Positions 51,477-59,868 of a stretch of 64,000 bases of DNA are shown piece by piece. This DNA is from Lutimaribacter pacificus (lineage in GTDB: Bacteria > Pseudomonadota > Alphaproteobacteria > Rhodobacterales > Rhodobacteraceae), in contig NZ_FQZZ01000008.1 of NCBI RefSeq assembly GCF_900142185.1, positions 1 to 64,000 on the forward strand, read 5' to 3'. The notes under the pieces are model-generated. The model searched no databases. It saw only the letters and a program-made list of their open reading frames with translations, and had not been told where the DNA came from. Position 1 is the stretch's first letter. The number at the start of each line of letters is the position of its first letter. The position numbers and the translations under genes were made by a program.

Positions 51477-52607
51477 GTGGGAACGGGTCCGCTGTCACAG
51501 CTGCAGATCATCGAAATGGCGGGGATCGGGCCGTGCCCCCTGGCGGGGCGGCTCATGGCTGATCTCGGCGCCGAGGTCATCGTGATCGACCGCGCCTCGG
51601 GCAAGGCGAACCCGGCGGATATCAACCGCCGCAACAAGCGATCCGTCGCGCTGAACCTCAAATCCGAAGCCGGGCGCGACGCGGCGCTCCGGCTGATCGA
51701 AGGCGCGGACGTGGTGATCGAGGGATTTCGCCCCGGCGTGATGGAAAAGCTGGGCCTGGGCCCCGATACGTGCCATGAGCGCAACCCCCGGCTGGTCTAT
51801 GGCCGCATAACCGGCTGGGGCCAGAACGGGCCGATGGCGCATCTCGCGGGGCATGACCTGAACTACTTGTCGCTTTCGGGCGCGCTTGCGGCGATGGGCC
51901 CGCGTGATGGCGCTCCGATGCCGCCGCTGAACCTGGTGGCGGATTACGGCGGCGGCACCATGTTCCTGATCTTCGGCGTGCTCGCGGCGCTTCTGGAACG
52001 CCAGCACTCCGGCAAGGGCCAGGTGGTCGACGCCGCCATCGTCGACGGGGTGCCCGCGATGATGGGCATCTTCTTCAACATGCTGCAGACCGGGCTCTGG
52101 GATACCCGGCGCGAGCACAACATGCTCGACGGCGGCGCCCCCTATTACCGATGCTACGAAACAGCCGACGGCAAGGCCATCTCGGTCGGCCCCATCGAAC
52201 CGCAGTTCTTCGCCGAGCTCTGCGAGAAGGCAGGGCTGGAGCATGTCGGGCCGCAAGAGCGGGCCGACAAGGAAAACTGGCCGCATCTTTGCGCCGCCTA
52301 CGAAAAGGTGTTCCGCACCAGAACCCGCGACGAATGGGCAGAGATCTTCGCCGACAGCAACGCCTGCGTCGCCCCGGTCCTGACCATGGACGAGGTGGAA
52401 GACCATCCGCACAACGCCGCCCGCGGGGTCTTTTTCCGGCAGGACGGCATTCTGCAACCGGCCCCCGCACCCCGCTTTGCGCGGACGCCAGCCGGGCAAA
52501 CACACGCCCCGTCCGCACCCGGCGCCGAGTCCGAGGCAGTTCTGAAAGCGGCCGGATATTCCGACATCGAAATCGCCACGATGAGAGCGAGCGGCGCGCT
52601 GACCTGA
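51477..52607 (+). CDS. Alpha-methylacyl-CoA racemase (CoA-transferase III family)
   Basis: This 376-residue family III CoA transferase-fold enzyme matches alpha-methylacyl-CoA racemases. LNLKSEAGRDAALRLIEGADVVIEGFRPGVMEKLGLGP is characteristic, and the catalytic residues H126 (GHDLNY) and D156 (ADYGGG) fall at the same numbers as in the mycobacterial MCR, from recall. It inverts the 2-methyl group of an acyl-CoA so that only the S form enters the dehydrogenase. The start is GTG with GGGGAGG upstream. It points to a 2-methyl-branched acid as the pathway substrate. Confidence 0.9.
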   Translation: MGTGPLSQLQIIEMAGIGPCPLAGRLMADLGAEVIVIDRASGKANPADINRRNKRSVALNLKSEAGRDAALRLIEGADVVIEGFRPGVMEKLGLGPDTCHERNPRLVYGRITGWGQNGPMAHLAGHDLNYLSLSGALAAMGPRDGAPMPPLNLVADYGGGTMFLIFGVLAALLERQHSGKGQVVDAAIVDGVPAMMGIFFNMLQTGLWDTRREHNMLDGGAPYYRCYETADGKAISVGPIEPQFFAELCEKAGLEHVGPQERADKENWPHLCAAYEKVFRTRTRDEWAEIFADSNACVAPVLTMDEVEDHPHNAARGVFFRQDGILQPAPAPRFARTPAGQTHAPSAPGAESEAVLKAAGYSDIEIATMRASGALT

Positions 52608-52882
52608 CGGAGCCGCGGGACCGTCACGGCGCTTTGCGGCCCTCGGCCCCCGCTTTCGAGGTCGGCGGCGCGGCGGATAACATGGTATTCTTCCAGCGAC
52701 GGGACAGCTTTGTCCAAGCGGTGCCGCCGGGGCAGCAGCCCCGTGCGCGAAAAAATTTCTCGCACGCTGTCGGAACACCGTTCGGCGGAACGTCTTAAAG
52801 ATGGAACGGCGCAAGAACCTGGCCGCCGACACCGTTCCGCATAACGGGAATACGGCCACACCGACCCGAAAGGAGACTCATC
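52608..52882. other. Intergenic region upstream of the SRPBCC genes
   Basis: 275 bp without a supported gene. It separates the racemase from the next cluster, which has its own AGGAG-preceded start at 52883. No clear hairpin or operator was identified. Confidence 0.45.
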
Positions 52883-53326
52883 ATGCCCGGTACCGTCCGC
52901 CTGCACCGCGTCATCGCCGCCAGCCCCGAAAAGGTCTATCGCGCGTTCATCGAACCCGATGCCGTGGCCAGTTGGCTGCCGCCCTACGGTTTTCTCTGCA
53001 CCGTCCACGAGCTGAAGCCCGAGGTCGGCGGCACGCACAGGATGTCGTTTCGCAACTTCACCACCGGTAACAGCCATTCCTTCGGCGGCGAGTACAAGGA
53101 ACTCGTCCCCGGCGAGCGGCTTGTCTACACCGACCGGTTCGACGACCCCAACCTGCCCGGCGAAATGAAGGTGACCGTGGCGCTGAAGGCGGTTTCGGTC
53201 GGCACCGACATCTCCATCGAGCAGGAGGGCATTCCCGATCTGATCCCGCCGGAGGCCTGCTATCTGGGCTGGCAGGACAGCCTGTACAAGCTGGCCAGGC
53301 TCGTGGAGCCCGAGATCGACCAGTAA
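52883..53326 (+). CDS. SRPBCC (AHSA1/START-like) domain protein
   Basis: This 147-residue single-domain protein has the Bet v1-like SRPBCC fold. VRLHRVIAASPEKVYRAFIEPDAVASWLPPYGF and the C-terminal EQEGIPDLIPPEACYLGWQDSLYKLARLVEPEI are the AHSA1 pattern. These proteins bind small hydrophobic ligands; the exact role is unknown. AGGAG precedes the ATG. It opens a group of small stress/detoxification-type genes next to an ECF42 sigma factor. Confidence 0.85.
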   Translation: MPGTVRLHRVIAASPEKVYRAFIEPDAVASWLPPYGFLCTVHELKPEVGGTHRMSFRNFTTGNSHSFGGEYKELVPGERLVYTDRFDDPNLPGEMKVTVALKAVSVGTDISIEQEGIPDLIPPEACYLGWQDSLYKLARLVEPEIDQ

Positions 53327-53374
53327 CCGGCACCCCGCCCGAATATCCCCGGTTCAACCAAAGGAGGTCACCCG

Positions 53375-53785
53375 ATGACACCCCAACCGATCACCGTCGA
53401 AGTGACCGTCGCGGCCCCCGTCGCAAAGGTCTGGGACGCCTACACCACCCCCGAAGACATCATGCAGTGGAACGCGGCCTCCGACGACTGGCATACGCCT
53501 GCCGCGTCGGTCGACCTGCGCGAGGGTGGCGCCTTTTCCGCGCGGATGGAAGCTAAAGACGGCAGCATGGGGTTCGACTTTGCCGGAACCTACACGAAGA
53601 TCGAGCCGCACCGGCGGATCGAATACGAATTCGGCGGCCGTCATGCAGTGGTGAATTTCCTGCCCGAGGACGATCGCGTGCGCATGCGCGTCACCTTCGA
53701 TGCGGAAACCGAAACACCGGTGGTGCACCAGCGTGCCGGCTGGCAGGCCATCCTCGACAGCTTCAGGCGTCACGTGGAACGGTGA
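53375..53785 (+). CDS. SRPBCC (AHSA1-like) domain protein
   Basis: This 136-residue protein is of the same fold as its neighbour (VEVTVAAPVAKVWDAYTTPEDIMQWNAASDDWHTP and the closing QRAGWQAILDSFRRHVER). The short version with an AHSA1-type C-terminal helix is common downstream of ECF42 or ArsR genes. AAAGGAGG precedes the ATG. No catalytic residues can be assigned. Confidence 0.85.
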   Translation: MTPQPITVEVTVAAPVAKVWDAYTTPEDIMQWNAASDDWHTPAASVDLREGGAFSARMEAKDGSMGFDFAGTYTKIEPHRRIEYEFGGRHAVVNFLPEDDRVRMRVTFDAETETPVVHQRAGWQAILDSFRRHVER

Positions 53786-53841
53786 CAGGCCGTCACGGGA
53801 TCGTGCAGACTGGCGCCGTCACGAGAACGGAGATGCGACCA

Positions 53842-54219
53842 ATGCGCTACACGATCCTTTGCTATCATAACGAGGACATCACCTCTGCCTGGACCGAGGA
53901 GGAGGACGCCGAGGTGATCGAAAACCTCAAGGCGGTGAACCGCAAATGGGCACGGAATTTCGGGCCCATCGTCCGGCTGATGCCGACAAGCGCGGCAACC
54001 ACCTTGCGCAAGAGCGAGAACATCGTGACGGACGGCCCGTTCGCCGAAACCAAGGAACAGTTGCTCGGCTTCTACGTCGTCGATGTCGAGAACCTCGACG
54101 TGGCACTCCAGATCGCCCGCGAGATGGCCGACGCCAATCCGGGCGGCGCATACGAACTGCGCCCGATCGCGCTCTCCTACCCCGATGGCGAGGCCATAGA
54201 AGATGCCCCAACCCCCTGA
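53842..54219 (+). CDS. YCII-domain (DGPF) protein linked to the ECF42 sigma factor
   Basis: This 125-residue dimeric alpha+beta barrel protein has the DGPFAETKEQLLGFYVVD signature of the YCII/DGPF family. The start at 53842 follows GGAG by nine bases; an ATG three codons upstream is also possible. DGPF proteins are typically encoded directly before ECF42-type sigma factors, as here (17-bp overlap), and are their proposed regulators or targets. Confidence 0.87.
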   Translation: MRYTILCYHNEDITSAWTEEEDAEVIENLKAVNRKWARNFGPIVRLMPTSAATTLRKSENIVTDGPFAETKEQLLGFYVVDVENLDVALQIAREMADANPGGAYELRPIALSYPDGEAIEDAPTP

Positions 54220-55447
54220 ACCCGACTGGATCGAGACACGGCTGGTCGGCGCGCGGCCGCAGGCGATTGCCGCCCTGCTGCGTTATTTCCGCGATCTCGA
54301 CCTGGCCGAAGAGGCATTTCAGGAGGCCTGTCTTCGCGCGCTCGGGTCCTGGCCGAAGAACGGCCCGCCGCGCGATGCCGCGGGCTGGCTAATCATGGTC
54401 GGGCGCAACGCCGCGATTGATCACAAGCGCAGGCAGGCCCGGCTGACGGCCCTGCCGGACGAGGCCGCGATATCCGACCGCGAGGATGCCGAGGCGGCCC
54501 TGGTCGAGCGGCTGGATGCCGCCGATTACCGTGACGATATCCTGCGCCTTCTCTTCGTCTGCTGCCACCCCGACCTGCCCGCCACCCAGCAGATCGCGCT
54601 GGCGCTCAGGATCGTTTCGGGCCTGCCTGTGCGCCGTATCGCGGCGGCCTTCCTGGTCGGCGACCGGGCGATGGAACAGCGCATCACACGCGCCAAGGCC
54701 CGCATCGCCAGGGCCGATATCCCGTTCGAGACACCGGGACCGGCAGAGCGCGCGGAACGCTTCGCGGCCGTGTCGGCGATGATCTACCTCGTCTTCAACG
54801 AGGGTTATACCGACGCCAATCCGCAAGGCGAGCGCGCCGCGCTCTGCGACGAGGCGATCCGGCTGGCACGACTGATGCTGCGGCTCTTTCCCGCCGAGCC
54901 CGAGATGATGGGATTGCTGGCGCTGATGCTGCTCCAGCATTCCCGCCGGAAGGCGCGGTTCGACAAGACGGGCGCAGCGATCCTGCTGGAGGATCAGGAT
55001 CGGACACTCTGGAACCGGGGCCGGATCGCCGAGGCACTGGCGATGATCGACAAGGCCATGCTGCACCGCCAGCCCGGGCCCTATCAGATCCAGGCGGCAA
55101 TCGCTGCGCTGCACGCACGGGCGGAACGGCCGGAAGATACGGATTGGGGCGGCATCGACGCGCTTTACCAGGCGCTGGAACGCCATGCCCCCTCGCCCGT
55201 CGTCACGCTCAACCGATCCGTTGCCATCTGGAAACTCCACGGCCCCGAAGCCGCGCTCGAAATGATCGCGCCGCTTGCCGGGCCGCTGGACGGCTATTTC
55301 TACTTTCACGGCGTGCGCGGCAACCTGCTGGAACGGCTGGGCCGAAAATCCGAGGCGCGCGATGCCTTCGGCCGTGCCATCGCGCTGGCCAACACGCCGG
55401 CAGAAGCCGCACATATCCGCAAGCATCTCGACCGGCTGGAAGGATAG
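54203..55447 (+). CDS. ECF42-type RNA polymerase sigma factor with C-terminal extension
   Basis: This 414-residue protein has a sigma-70 region 2 (about 10-80, FRDLDLAEEAFQEACLRALGSWP) and a region 4 (about 115-170). A long C-terminal domain of about 230 residues (DUF6596-like, TPR-like helices) follows, which is typical of ECF42. These sigma factors lack an anti-sigma factor and depend on the C-terminal domain for activity. It overlaps the DGPF gene by 17 bp, and its targets are usually DGPF-linked genes. Confidence 0.9.
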   Translation: MPQPPEPDWIETRLVGARPQAIAALLRYFRDLDLAEEAFQEACLRALGSWPKNGPPRDAAGWLIMVGRNAAIDHKRRQARLTALPDEAAISDREDAEAALVERLDAADYRDDILRLLFVCCHPDLPATQQIALALRIVSGLPVRRIAAAFLVGDRAMEQRITRAKARIARADIPFETPGPAERAERFAAVSAMIYLVFNEGYTDANPQGERAALCDEAIRLARLMLRLFPAEPEMMGLLALMLLQHSRRKARFDKTGAAILLEDQDRTLWNRGRIAEALAMIDKAMLHRQPGPYQIQAAIAALHARAERPEDTDWGGIDALYQALERHAPSPVVTLNRSVAIWKLHGPEAALEMIAPLAGPLDGYFYFHGVRGNLLERLGRKSEARDAFGRAIALANTPAEAAHIRKHLDRLEG

Positions 55448-55877
55448 ACTCCGCGTGCCGGAACGCGGCCCATTTCAACGAATGGATCACACCGTCAAAT
55501 CGTAGGATCAAACGGAAAATGGCTGCCTCGAGTCCTGAGTCGACATTGCAAGTCAAGCGCACCAGAGGGCAGCGCACGGCCGCTGCGCAGCTGTTTCCGG
55601 GCGGGGTGGACAAACTATATGTCCCGAATGAAAACGCGGCGGCGGCATCCGCTTCCCTGTGCACCGAGTTTGTTGGGGGCTCTGCCCGGAAGCGGAACAT
55701 TCGTGTGACGGTTTCCACGTGCCGGGCGACAGCCGCCACCGGATACGGGAAGCCGGCCCGGCGAGAAAAAAATCGCCGGCCTGTCGGAAAAGGCCACGCT
55801 GGTTCGTCCTGGGGACAGGAGACCACGACGACACGACAGACGCGCAAACCCCAACCCAAGACCGAAGGAGACCTGAA
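55448..55877. other. 430-bp intergenic region, no supported gene
   Basis: It contains a hairpin with arms GGCCCGGCGA / TCGCCGGCC (one bulge) around an A-rich loop at 55755-55781. No start codon with a ribosome-binding site and no recognisable protein was found. It may hold a promoter for the VOC gene. Confidence 0.45.
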
Positions 55878-56363
55878 ATGACCGATCTCGCAACCTGCCT
55901 GTGGTACGACCACGGCGAAGCCGGGAAAGCGGCCGAATTCTATGCCGCCACATTTCCCGACAGCCATGTCGACCGGGTGAACACCGCCGCGTCGGACTAT
56001 CCGGGCGGAAAGGAAGGCGACGAACTGACCGTGGAATTCACCGTGCTCGGCAGGCGATTCCTTGGCCTCAACGGCGGGCCGGTCTTCACCCCCAACGAGG
56101 CCGTCAGCTTCATGGTGATGACCGAAGACCAGGACGAGACCGACCGATACTGGAACGCCATCGTCGGCAACGGCGGGCAGGAAAGCGCCTGCGGCTGGTG
56201 CAAGGATCGCTGGGGGCACTCCTGGCAGATCACGCCGAGGCGCCTGATGGAACTGACGACCGACCCCGACCGCGCCCGGGCCAAACGCGCCTTCGACGCC
56301 ATGATGACGATGCAGAAGATCGACATCGCCGTAATCGAGGCGGCCGCTGCGGGAACATCGTGA
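55878..56363 (+). CDS. VOC-superfamily (PhnB/3-demethylubiquinone methyltransferase-like) protein
   Basis: This 161-residue protein of the PhnB-like VOC branch has [25 protein letters not shown] at the start, and [41 protein letters not shown] is the conserved second half. It is not a methyltransferase despite the family name. GAAGGAG precedes the ATG. It is separated from the sigma gene by 430 bp and followed by a GST. Confidence 0.88.
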   Translation: MTDLATCLWYDHGEAGKAAEFYAATFPDSHVDRVNTAASDYPGGKEGDELTVEFTVLGRRFLGLNGGPVFTPNEAVSFMVMTEDQDETDRYWNAIVGNGGQESACGWCKDRWGHSWQITPRRLMELTTDPDRARAKRAFDAMMTMQKIDIAVIEAAAAGTS

Positions 56364-56440
56364 CCGAACGGGACACAAGACGATGAAGGACCACCCTGAG
56401 ACCCCCGGACGCCGTGGAATCGACGCGATCGAAGATTGAC

Positions 56441-57097
56441 ATGCCCCCGACCATCACCGCATTCGAAAACCCGCCCGACCGTGGCGCAGGGCTGGCGCGC
56501 GACATGCGCGTGCGCTGGGCTCTTGAAGAGGTCGGCCAGCCCTATGCCGTGCGCCTTGTCTCGTTCACGGAGATGAAGGAACCGGCGCATCTGGGACGGC
56601 ACCCGTTCGGGCAGATTCCAACCTACGAAGAGGGCGATCTTGCCCTGTTCGAAACCGGGTCGATCATCCTCCATCTCGCCCGGCACCATGCAGGCCTGCT
56701 GCCCGGGGATGCCAACGCACGGGCGCGGGCGATCACCTGGATATTCGCCGCGCTCAACACCGTCGAACCGCCGATCCTGGACCGGGAAACCACCAGGCTT
56801 CTGGAGGGCGACAGGAGCTGGGCCGCCGAGCGCCTGCACCTTACCGAGGATCGCATCCGTATCCGCCTCGGCCAGCTTTCCGCCCACCTGCGCGATGCCG
56901 AGTGGCTGGACGGGGCATTCAGCGCGGGCGATCTTGTGATGGTCTCGGTGCTGCTCAGGTTGCGGCACTCGTCGCCGATACTGGACGACTTCGCGAACCT
57001 TGCCGCCTATGTCGCCCGCGGCGAGGCCCGGCCTGCCTACCAGCGCGCCTTCGCCGCGCAACTGGCGGTGTTTGCCGCCAGGGTGCCGAAAGAGTAG
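56441..57097 (+). CDS. Glutathione S-transferase family protein
   Basis: This 218-residue GST has an N-terminal thioredoxin-like domain (about 1-80; GAGLARDMRVRWALEEVGQPY at the catalytic end, QIPTYEEGDLALFETGSIILHLAR for glutathione binding) and a C-terminal helical domain. A start at 56414 (nine residues longer) is possible. It follows the VOC gene by about 77 bp. A frameshifted second copy begins 55 bp downstream. Confidence 0.85.
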   Translation: MPPTITAFENPPDRGAGLARDMRVRWALEEVGQPYAVRLVSFTEMKEPAHLGRHPFGQIPTYEEGDLALFETGSIILHLARHHAGLLPGDANARARAITWIFAALNTVEPPILDRETTRLLEGDRSWAAERLHLTEDRIRIRLGQLSAHLRDAEWLDGAFSAGDLVMVSVLLRLRHSSPILDDFANLAAYVARGEARPAYQRAFAAQLAVFAARVPKE

Positions 57098-57152
57098 CTT
57101 CATAGCTGACCGGCCCCTCGAAGCAATCGCACCGCCACCCGGAAGGCAGCGA

Positions 57153-57265
57153 ATGACCGATGTCATCCTGACAACCTTCGACTGGGTGCCCGAGGGGGCC
57201 CCCGCGGGTTCGTGCGCGACATGCGGCCGAGATGGGCCTGCGAGGAGGCGGGGCTTGCCTGTTGA
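57153..57265 (+). pseudogene. Frameshifted fragment of a second GST gene
   Basis: An ATG with GGAAGG upstream starts a protein TDVILTTFDWVPEGAPAG, typical of a GST N-terminus. After about 18 codons a one-base frame change would restore GFVRDMRPRWACEEAGL, which closely matches the neighbouring GST (GLARDMRVRWALEEVG), before a stop at 57263. The rest is not visible. It is a decayed tandem paralogue. Confidence 0.68.
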
Positions 57266-57479
57266 TCGTGACCAGGTCAGCCGCCGCCGCGCAGGATGAA
57301 TCGATCTGGTTCCGAATACCGGATTTTGCAGGTGTGTTCGTATGGCACGAGCCCGCTGAGCGCCTTCAGCCCTCGTGCAAATGTGTCGGCACCCAAGACA
57401 CCGGCAAGGCGGCTGCGCATCTGTTTGTAGCCACGGAACCACCCTCCCGCCGCAACCCGCAGTCCCCCGACAGCGCCCC
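57266..57479. other. Short intergenic region after the GST remnant
   Basis: 214 bp up to the stop of the phosphodiesterase gene. No frame with a ribosome-binding site and no GST-like continuation was found, so the remnant's 3' part has been deleted. Confidence 0.4.
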
Positions 57480-58289
57480 TCAAGGGCCTGCGCAGGGCGT
57501 GGTCGCGCACAGGAATTCGCCCTCGATCGTATCCACGCCATGCCATGTCACCATGTCGGCCGTGATATTGATGATCCCGTAATTCGGTACGCCGGCAATC
57601 CAGTCCGGTGCCGGGTTTTCGAACTCCTGCCGGAACTGGTGCGAACAGCCACGCCCCCCGGTGAAGCCCATGCCATTGGCCATCACGCCGGAGAACGGGA
57701 TATGGATATGGCCGAAGAACATATGGCGCACCCCGCCCGGATGCGCGTCCAGCACCTCCATCAGGCGCGCCGCGTCGTGGAAGTTGATGTTGTCGAAATG
57801 GCGCATCCCGTGGTCCATCGGCGGATGGTGCAGAAACACGACAAGGGGCGCATCGGGTGCTTCGGCAAGCGCCTCGCGCAACCAGTTCGCCCTGCTTTCG
57901 CAGAACCGCCCGCCGTTTTCGCCCGGTGAGTTGGTATCGAGGAACACCAGGCGATCCCGAAGTCCCGGCACCTGCTGAACCGACTGGACATACCCGCCGG
58001 GATCGCGCGGCTGCCCGGGAAAGGCCGCGCCGAATGCCGCGCGGTCGTCATGGTTGCCCAGAAGAAGACGCACGGGCATGGGCAGGTCGCTCAGCAATTC
58101 GCCGAGCATGGCATAGGCGCCGGGTTCGCCACGGTCGGTCAGGTCGCCGGTGATCGTCAGAAGGTCGGCATCGGCCTGCGTGTCGCGCACATGCGTCAGA
58201 ACCGCCGCCAGCCGCTGCGCCGGATCGAGATTGTAGAGCCGCTGCCCCTTGTCGACGAGATGCGTGTCGGTGATGTGAATGATCTTCAT
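57480..58289 (-). CDS. Metallophosphoesterase (GpdQ/CpdA-like phosphodiesterase)
   Basis: This 269-residue calcineurin-type phosphoesterase has all five metal blocks: D8/H10 (DTHLVD), D49 (GDLTDRG), N79/H80 (GNHDD), the His in VVFLHHPPMD and GHIHIP. Members hydrolyse cyclic nucleotides, glycerophosphodiesters or other phosphodiesters. AAAGGAG precedes the ATG. It is divergent from a Ugp-type importer, so release of a glycerol- or sugar-phosphate from an imported or periplasmic diester is a reasonable guess. No signal peptide is present, so it acts in the cytoplasm. Confidence 0.88.
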   Translation of the reverse strand: MKIIHITDTHLVDKGQRLYNLDPAQRLAAVLTHVRDTQADADLLTITGDLTDRGEPGAYAMLGELLSDLPMPVRLLLGNHDDRAAFGAAFPGQPRDPGGYVQSVQQVPGLRDRLVFLDTNSPGENGGRFCESRANWLREALAEAPDAPLVVFLHHPPMDHGMRHFDNINFHDAARLMEVLDAHPGGVRHMFFGHIHIPFSGVMANGMGFTGGRGCSHQFRQEFENPAPDWIAGVPNYGIINITADMVTWHGVDTIEGEFLCATTPCAGP

Positions 58290-58524
58290 GGTTCACTCCT
58301 TTGATGACGCGCAGCTAGCCGCGGTGCATGAAGTTTTTGCAACACGATAACAAAAACTTAGCCGCCGCCGGGCAATGTCACGCAAGCTTCATCCATTTGA
58401 CGGAGAACTTTTACCGGGCTGTCGCCTGCGCGTTATGCGACCGGCCGTAACCTTGCGCTGTCCGTTGCGCCGCTCACCGGCGCGCCCCTCCCCTTTGCGG
58501 ACGGCTGACAACAAGGGTTACGAC
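58290..58524. promoter_or_regulatory. Divergent promoter with a 9-bp-arm inverted repeat
   Basis: AAGTTTTTG (58331-58339) and CAAAAACTT (58351-58359) are perfect inverted repeats with an 11-nt spacer, between the phosphodiesterase (start 58289) and the Ugp-type binding protein (start 58525). No regulator gene is adjacent, so the binding factor is unknown. It probably co-regulates both transcripts. Confidence 0.6.
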
Positions 58525-59799
58525 ATGAAGATTCTCTCTGCCGCCACGCTGGCGGTTTTCTCCGTTACGGGCGCCGCACAGGCCCAGACGCAGATCACCT
58601 GCCTGACGAATGCCGGGCACCTCACCCGCCAGCACGAACCGCTGGTAAAGATGTTCAACGAAATGCAGGACGAGATCGTGGTGACCTATGCCGCCCCGGC
58701 GCAGGATTACTCCGACACGCATCTGAAGCTCCTGCGCGCATCGGCAACCGGCACGTTGCCCGATTGCGCCTTCGAAGCCTACAACCAGTTGCCCTCGCTG
58801 GCCCGTGCCCTGGCCAACCGGGAACAGGTCGTCGATCTGGGCACGATGATCGCGGCCGAGGAAAACGGCTGGGTCGCGGCCAACTACTCCGATCAGATGC
58901 TGGACCTGGGGCGTGTCGACGGCGTCCAGTACGGGATGCCCTTCAACGCTTCGGTCATCCAGTGGTACGTGAACGCGGACCTGCTCAGGCAGGTCGGTGC
59001 CTCGGTCGAGGATTTCCCGACCGACTGGGATGGCGTCATCGCCCTGGCCGCCCGGATCGACGCCCTGGGCGACGATATCGAAGGCATCTCTTTCGGGATC
59101 GACCAATGGGGCGACGACTGGCCCTTCCAGGTGCTGATCGCCCAACAGGGCGGTGAGATGCTCAACGCCGCGGGCGACACCGTGACCTTCGACGAGAACG
59201 GCCGCAGCCTGAACGCGATGACCCTTGCCCGCCGCCTGGTCGAAGAGGCCGGTTACAACCCCGAGATCGACCTTCAGACCCAGACCACCGCCTTCGCCGA
59301 AGGCAAGATGGGAATCTATGCCAACTCGCCGGCCTCGGCCAAGCTGATCCAGGAACGGGTCGGCGGCGCGTTCGATCTGCACTCGGTCAGGTTCACCGTC
59401 TGGGACGATGCCAACGGCTCGCTTCCGACCGGCGGCAATGCCGCGATCATCACCGCCGAAGACCCGGCAAAGCAGCAGGCCGCATGGGAATACATCAAGT
59501 TCCTCACCGGGCCGAAGGGCCAGGAGCTGACCGCCAGGAACACGGGCTATCTGCCGACCAACCGGGGGGCGCTGGCCGAGGAATACCTTGGCGCCTACTA
59601 CGCCGAACAGCCTTACTTCGCGACCCCGTCGAGCCAGTACGAACGCGCCGGCGCATGGTACGGCTATCCCGGCACCCAGTCGGAAAAGATCTGGCGCGAG
59701 CAGCGCACCATCATCCGTTCGGTGATGCTGGGCGAGATCACCCCGGAAGACGGTGCGGAACAGGCCAAGGCGGTTGCCGAAGACCTGATGAAACGCTGA
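58525..59799 (+). CDS. Ugp-type ABC substrate-binding protein (family 1)
   Basis: This 424-residue periplasmic protein has a signal peptide (MKILSAATLAVFSVTGAAQA), and AAGG-like AAGGG precedes the ATG. YGMPFNASVIQWYVNADLLRQVG and WEYIKFLTGPKGQELTARNTGYLPTNR are typical of carbohydrate and glycerol-3-phosphate binding proteins (UgpB/MalE family). An upstream in-frame ATG at 58375 is less likely because it would run into the operator region. The ligand may be a glycerophosphodiester or a sugar; the phosphodiesterase gene supports the former. Confidence 0.9.
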   Translation: MKILSAATLAVFSVTGAAQAQTQITCLTNAGHLTRQHEPLVKMFNEMQDEIVVTYAAPAQDYSDTHLKLLRASATGTLPDCAFEAYNQLPSLARALANREQVVDLGTMIAAEENGWVAANYSDQMLDLGRVDGVQYGMPFNASVIQWYVNADLLRQVGASVEDFPTDWDGVIALAARIDALGDDIEGISFGIDQWGDDWPFQVLIAQQGGEMLNAAGDTVTFDENGRSLNAMTLARRLVEEAGYNPEIDLQTQTTAFAEGKMGIYANSPASAKLIQERVGGAFDLHSVRFTVWDDANGSLPTGGNAAIITAEDPAKQQAAWEYIKFLTGPKGQELTARNTGYLPTNRGALAEEYLGAYYAEQPYFATPSSQYERAGAWYGYPGTQSEKIWREQRTIIRSVMLGEITPEDGAEQAKAVAEDLMKR

Positions 59800-59820
59800 T
59801 CCCGGCACAAACGACAAACG

Positions 59821-59846
59821 GGGCGGGGGCCGGTCGGCCCTCGCCC
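59821..59846 (+). terminator. Intercistronic hairpin after the binding-protein gene
   Basis: GGGCGGGGGCC (59821-59831), loop GGTC, and GGCCCTCGCCC (59836-59846) pair over 11 bp with one mismatch. It lies 22 bp after the binding-protein stop and before the ATPase gene. Such structures in ABC operons often give more binding protein than membrane components; a full terminator is less likely. Confidence 0.6.
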
Positions 59847-59868
59847 GCGTTGCGATGAAAGAGACAAC

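Noticed and set aside
55659-55877. Upstream extension of the VOC protein
   Set aside because: Arg/Pro-rich, not part of the fold; the start at 55878 has a strong GAAGGAG.
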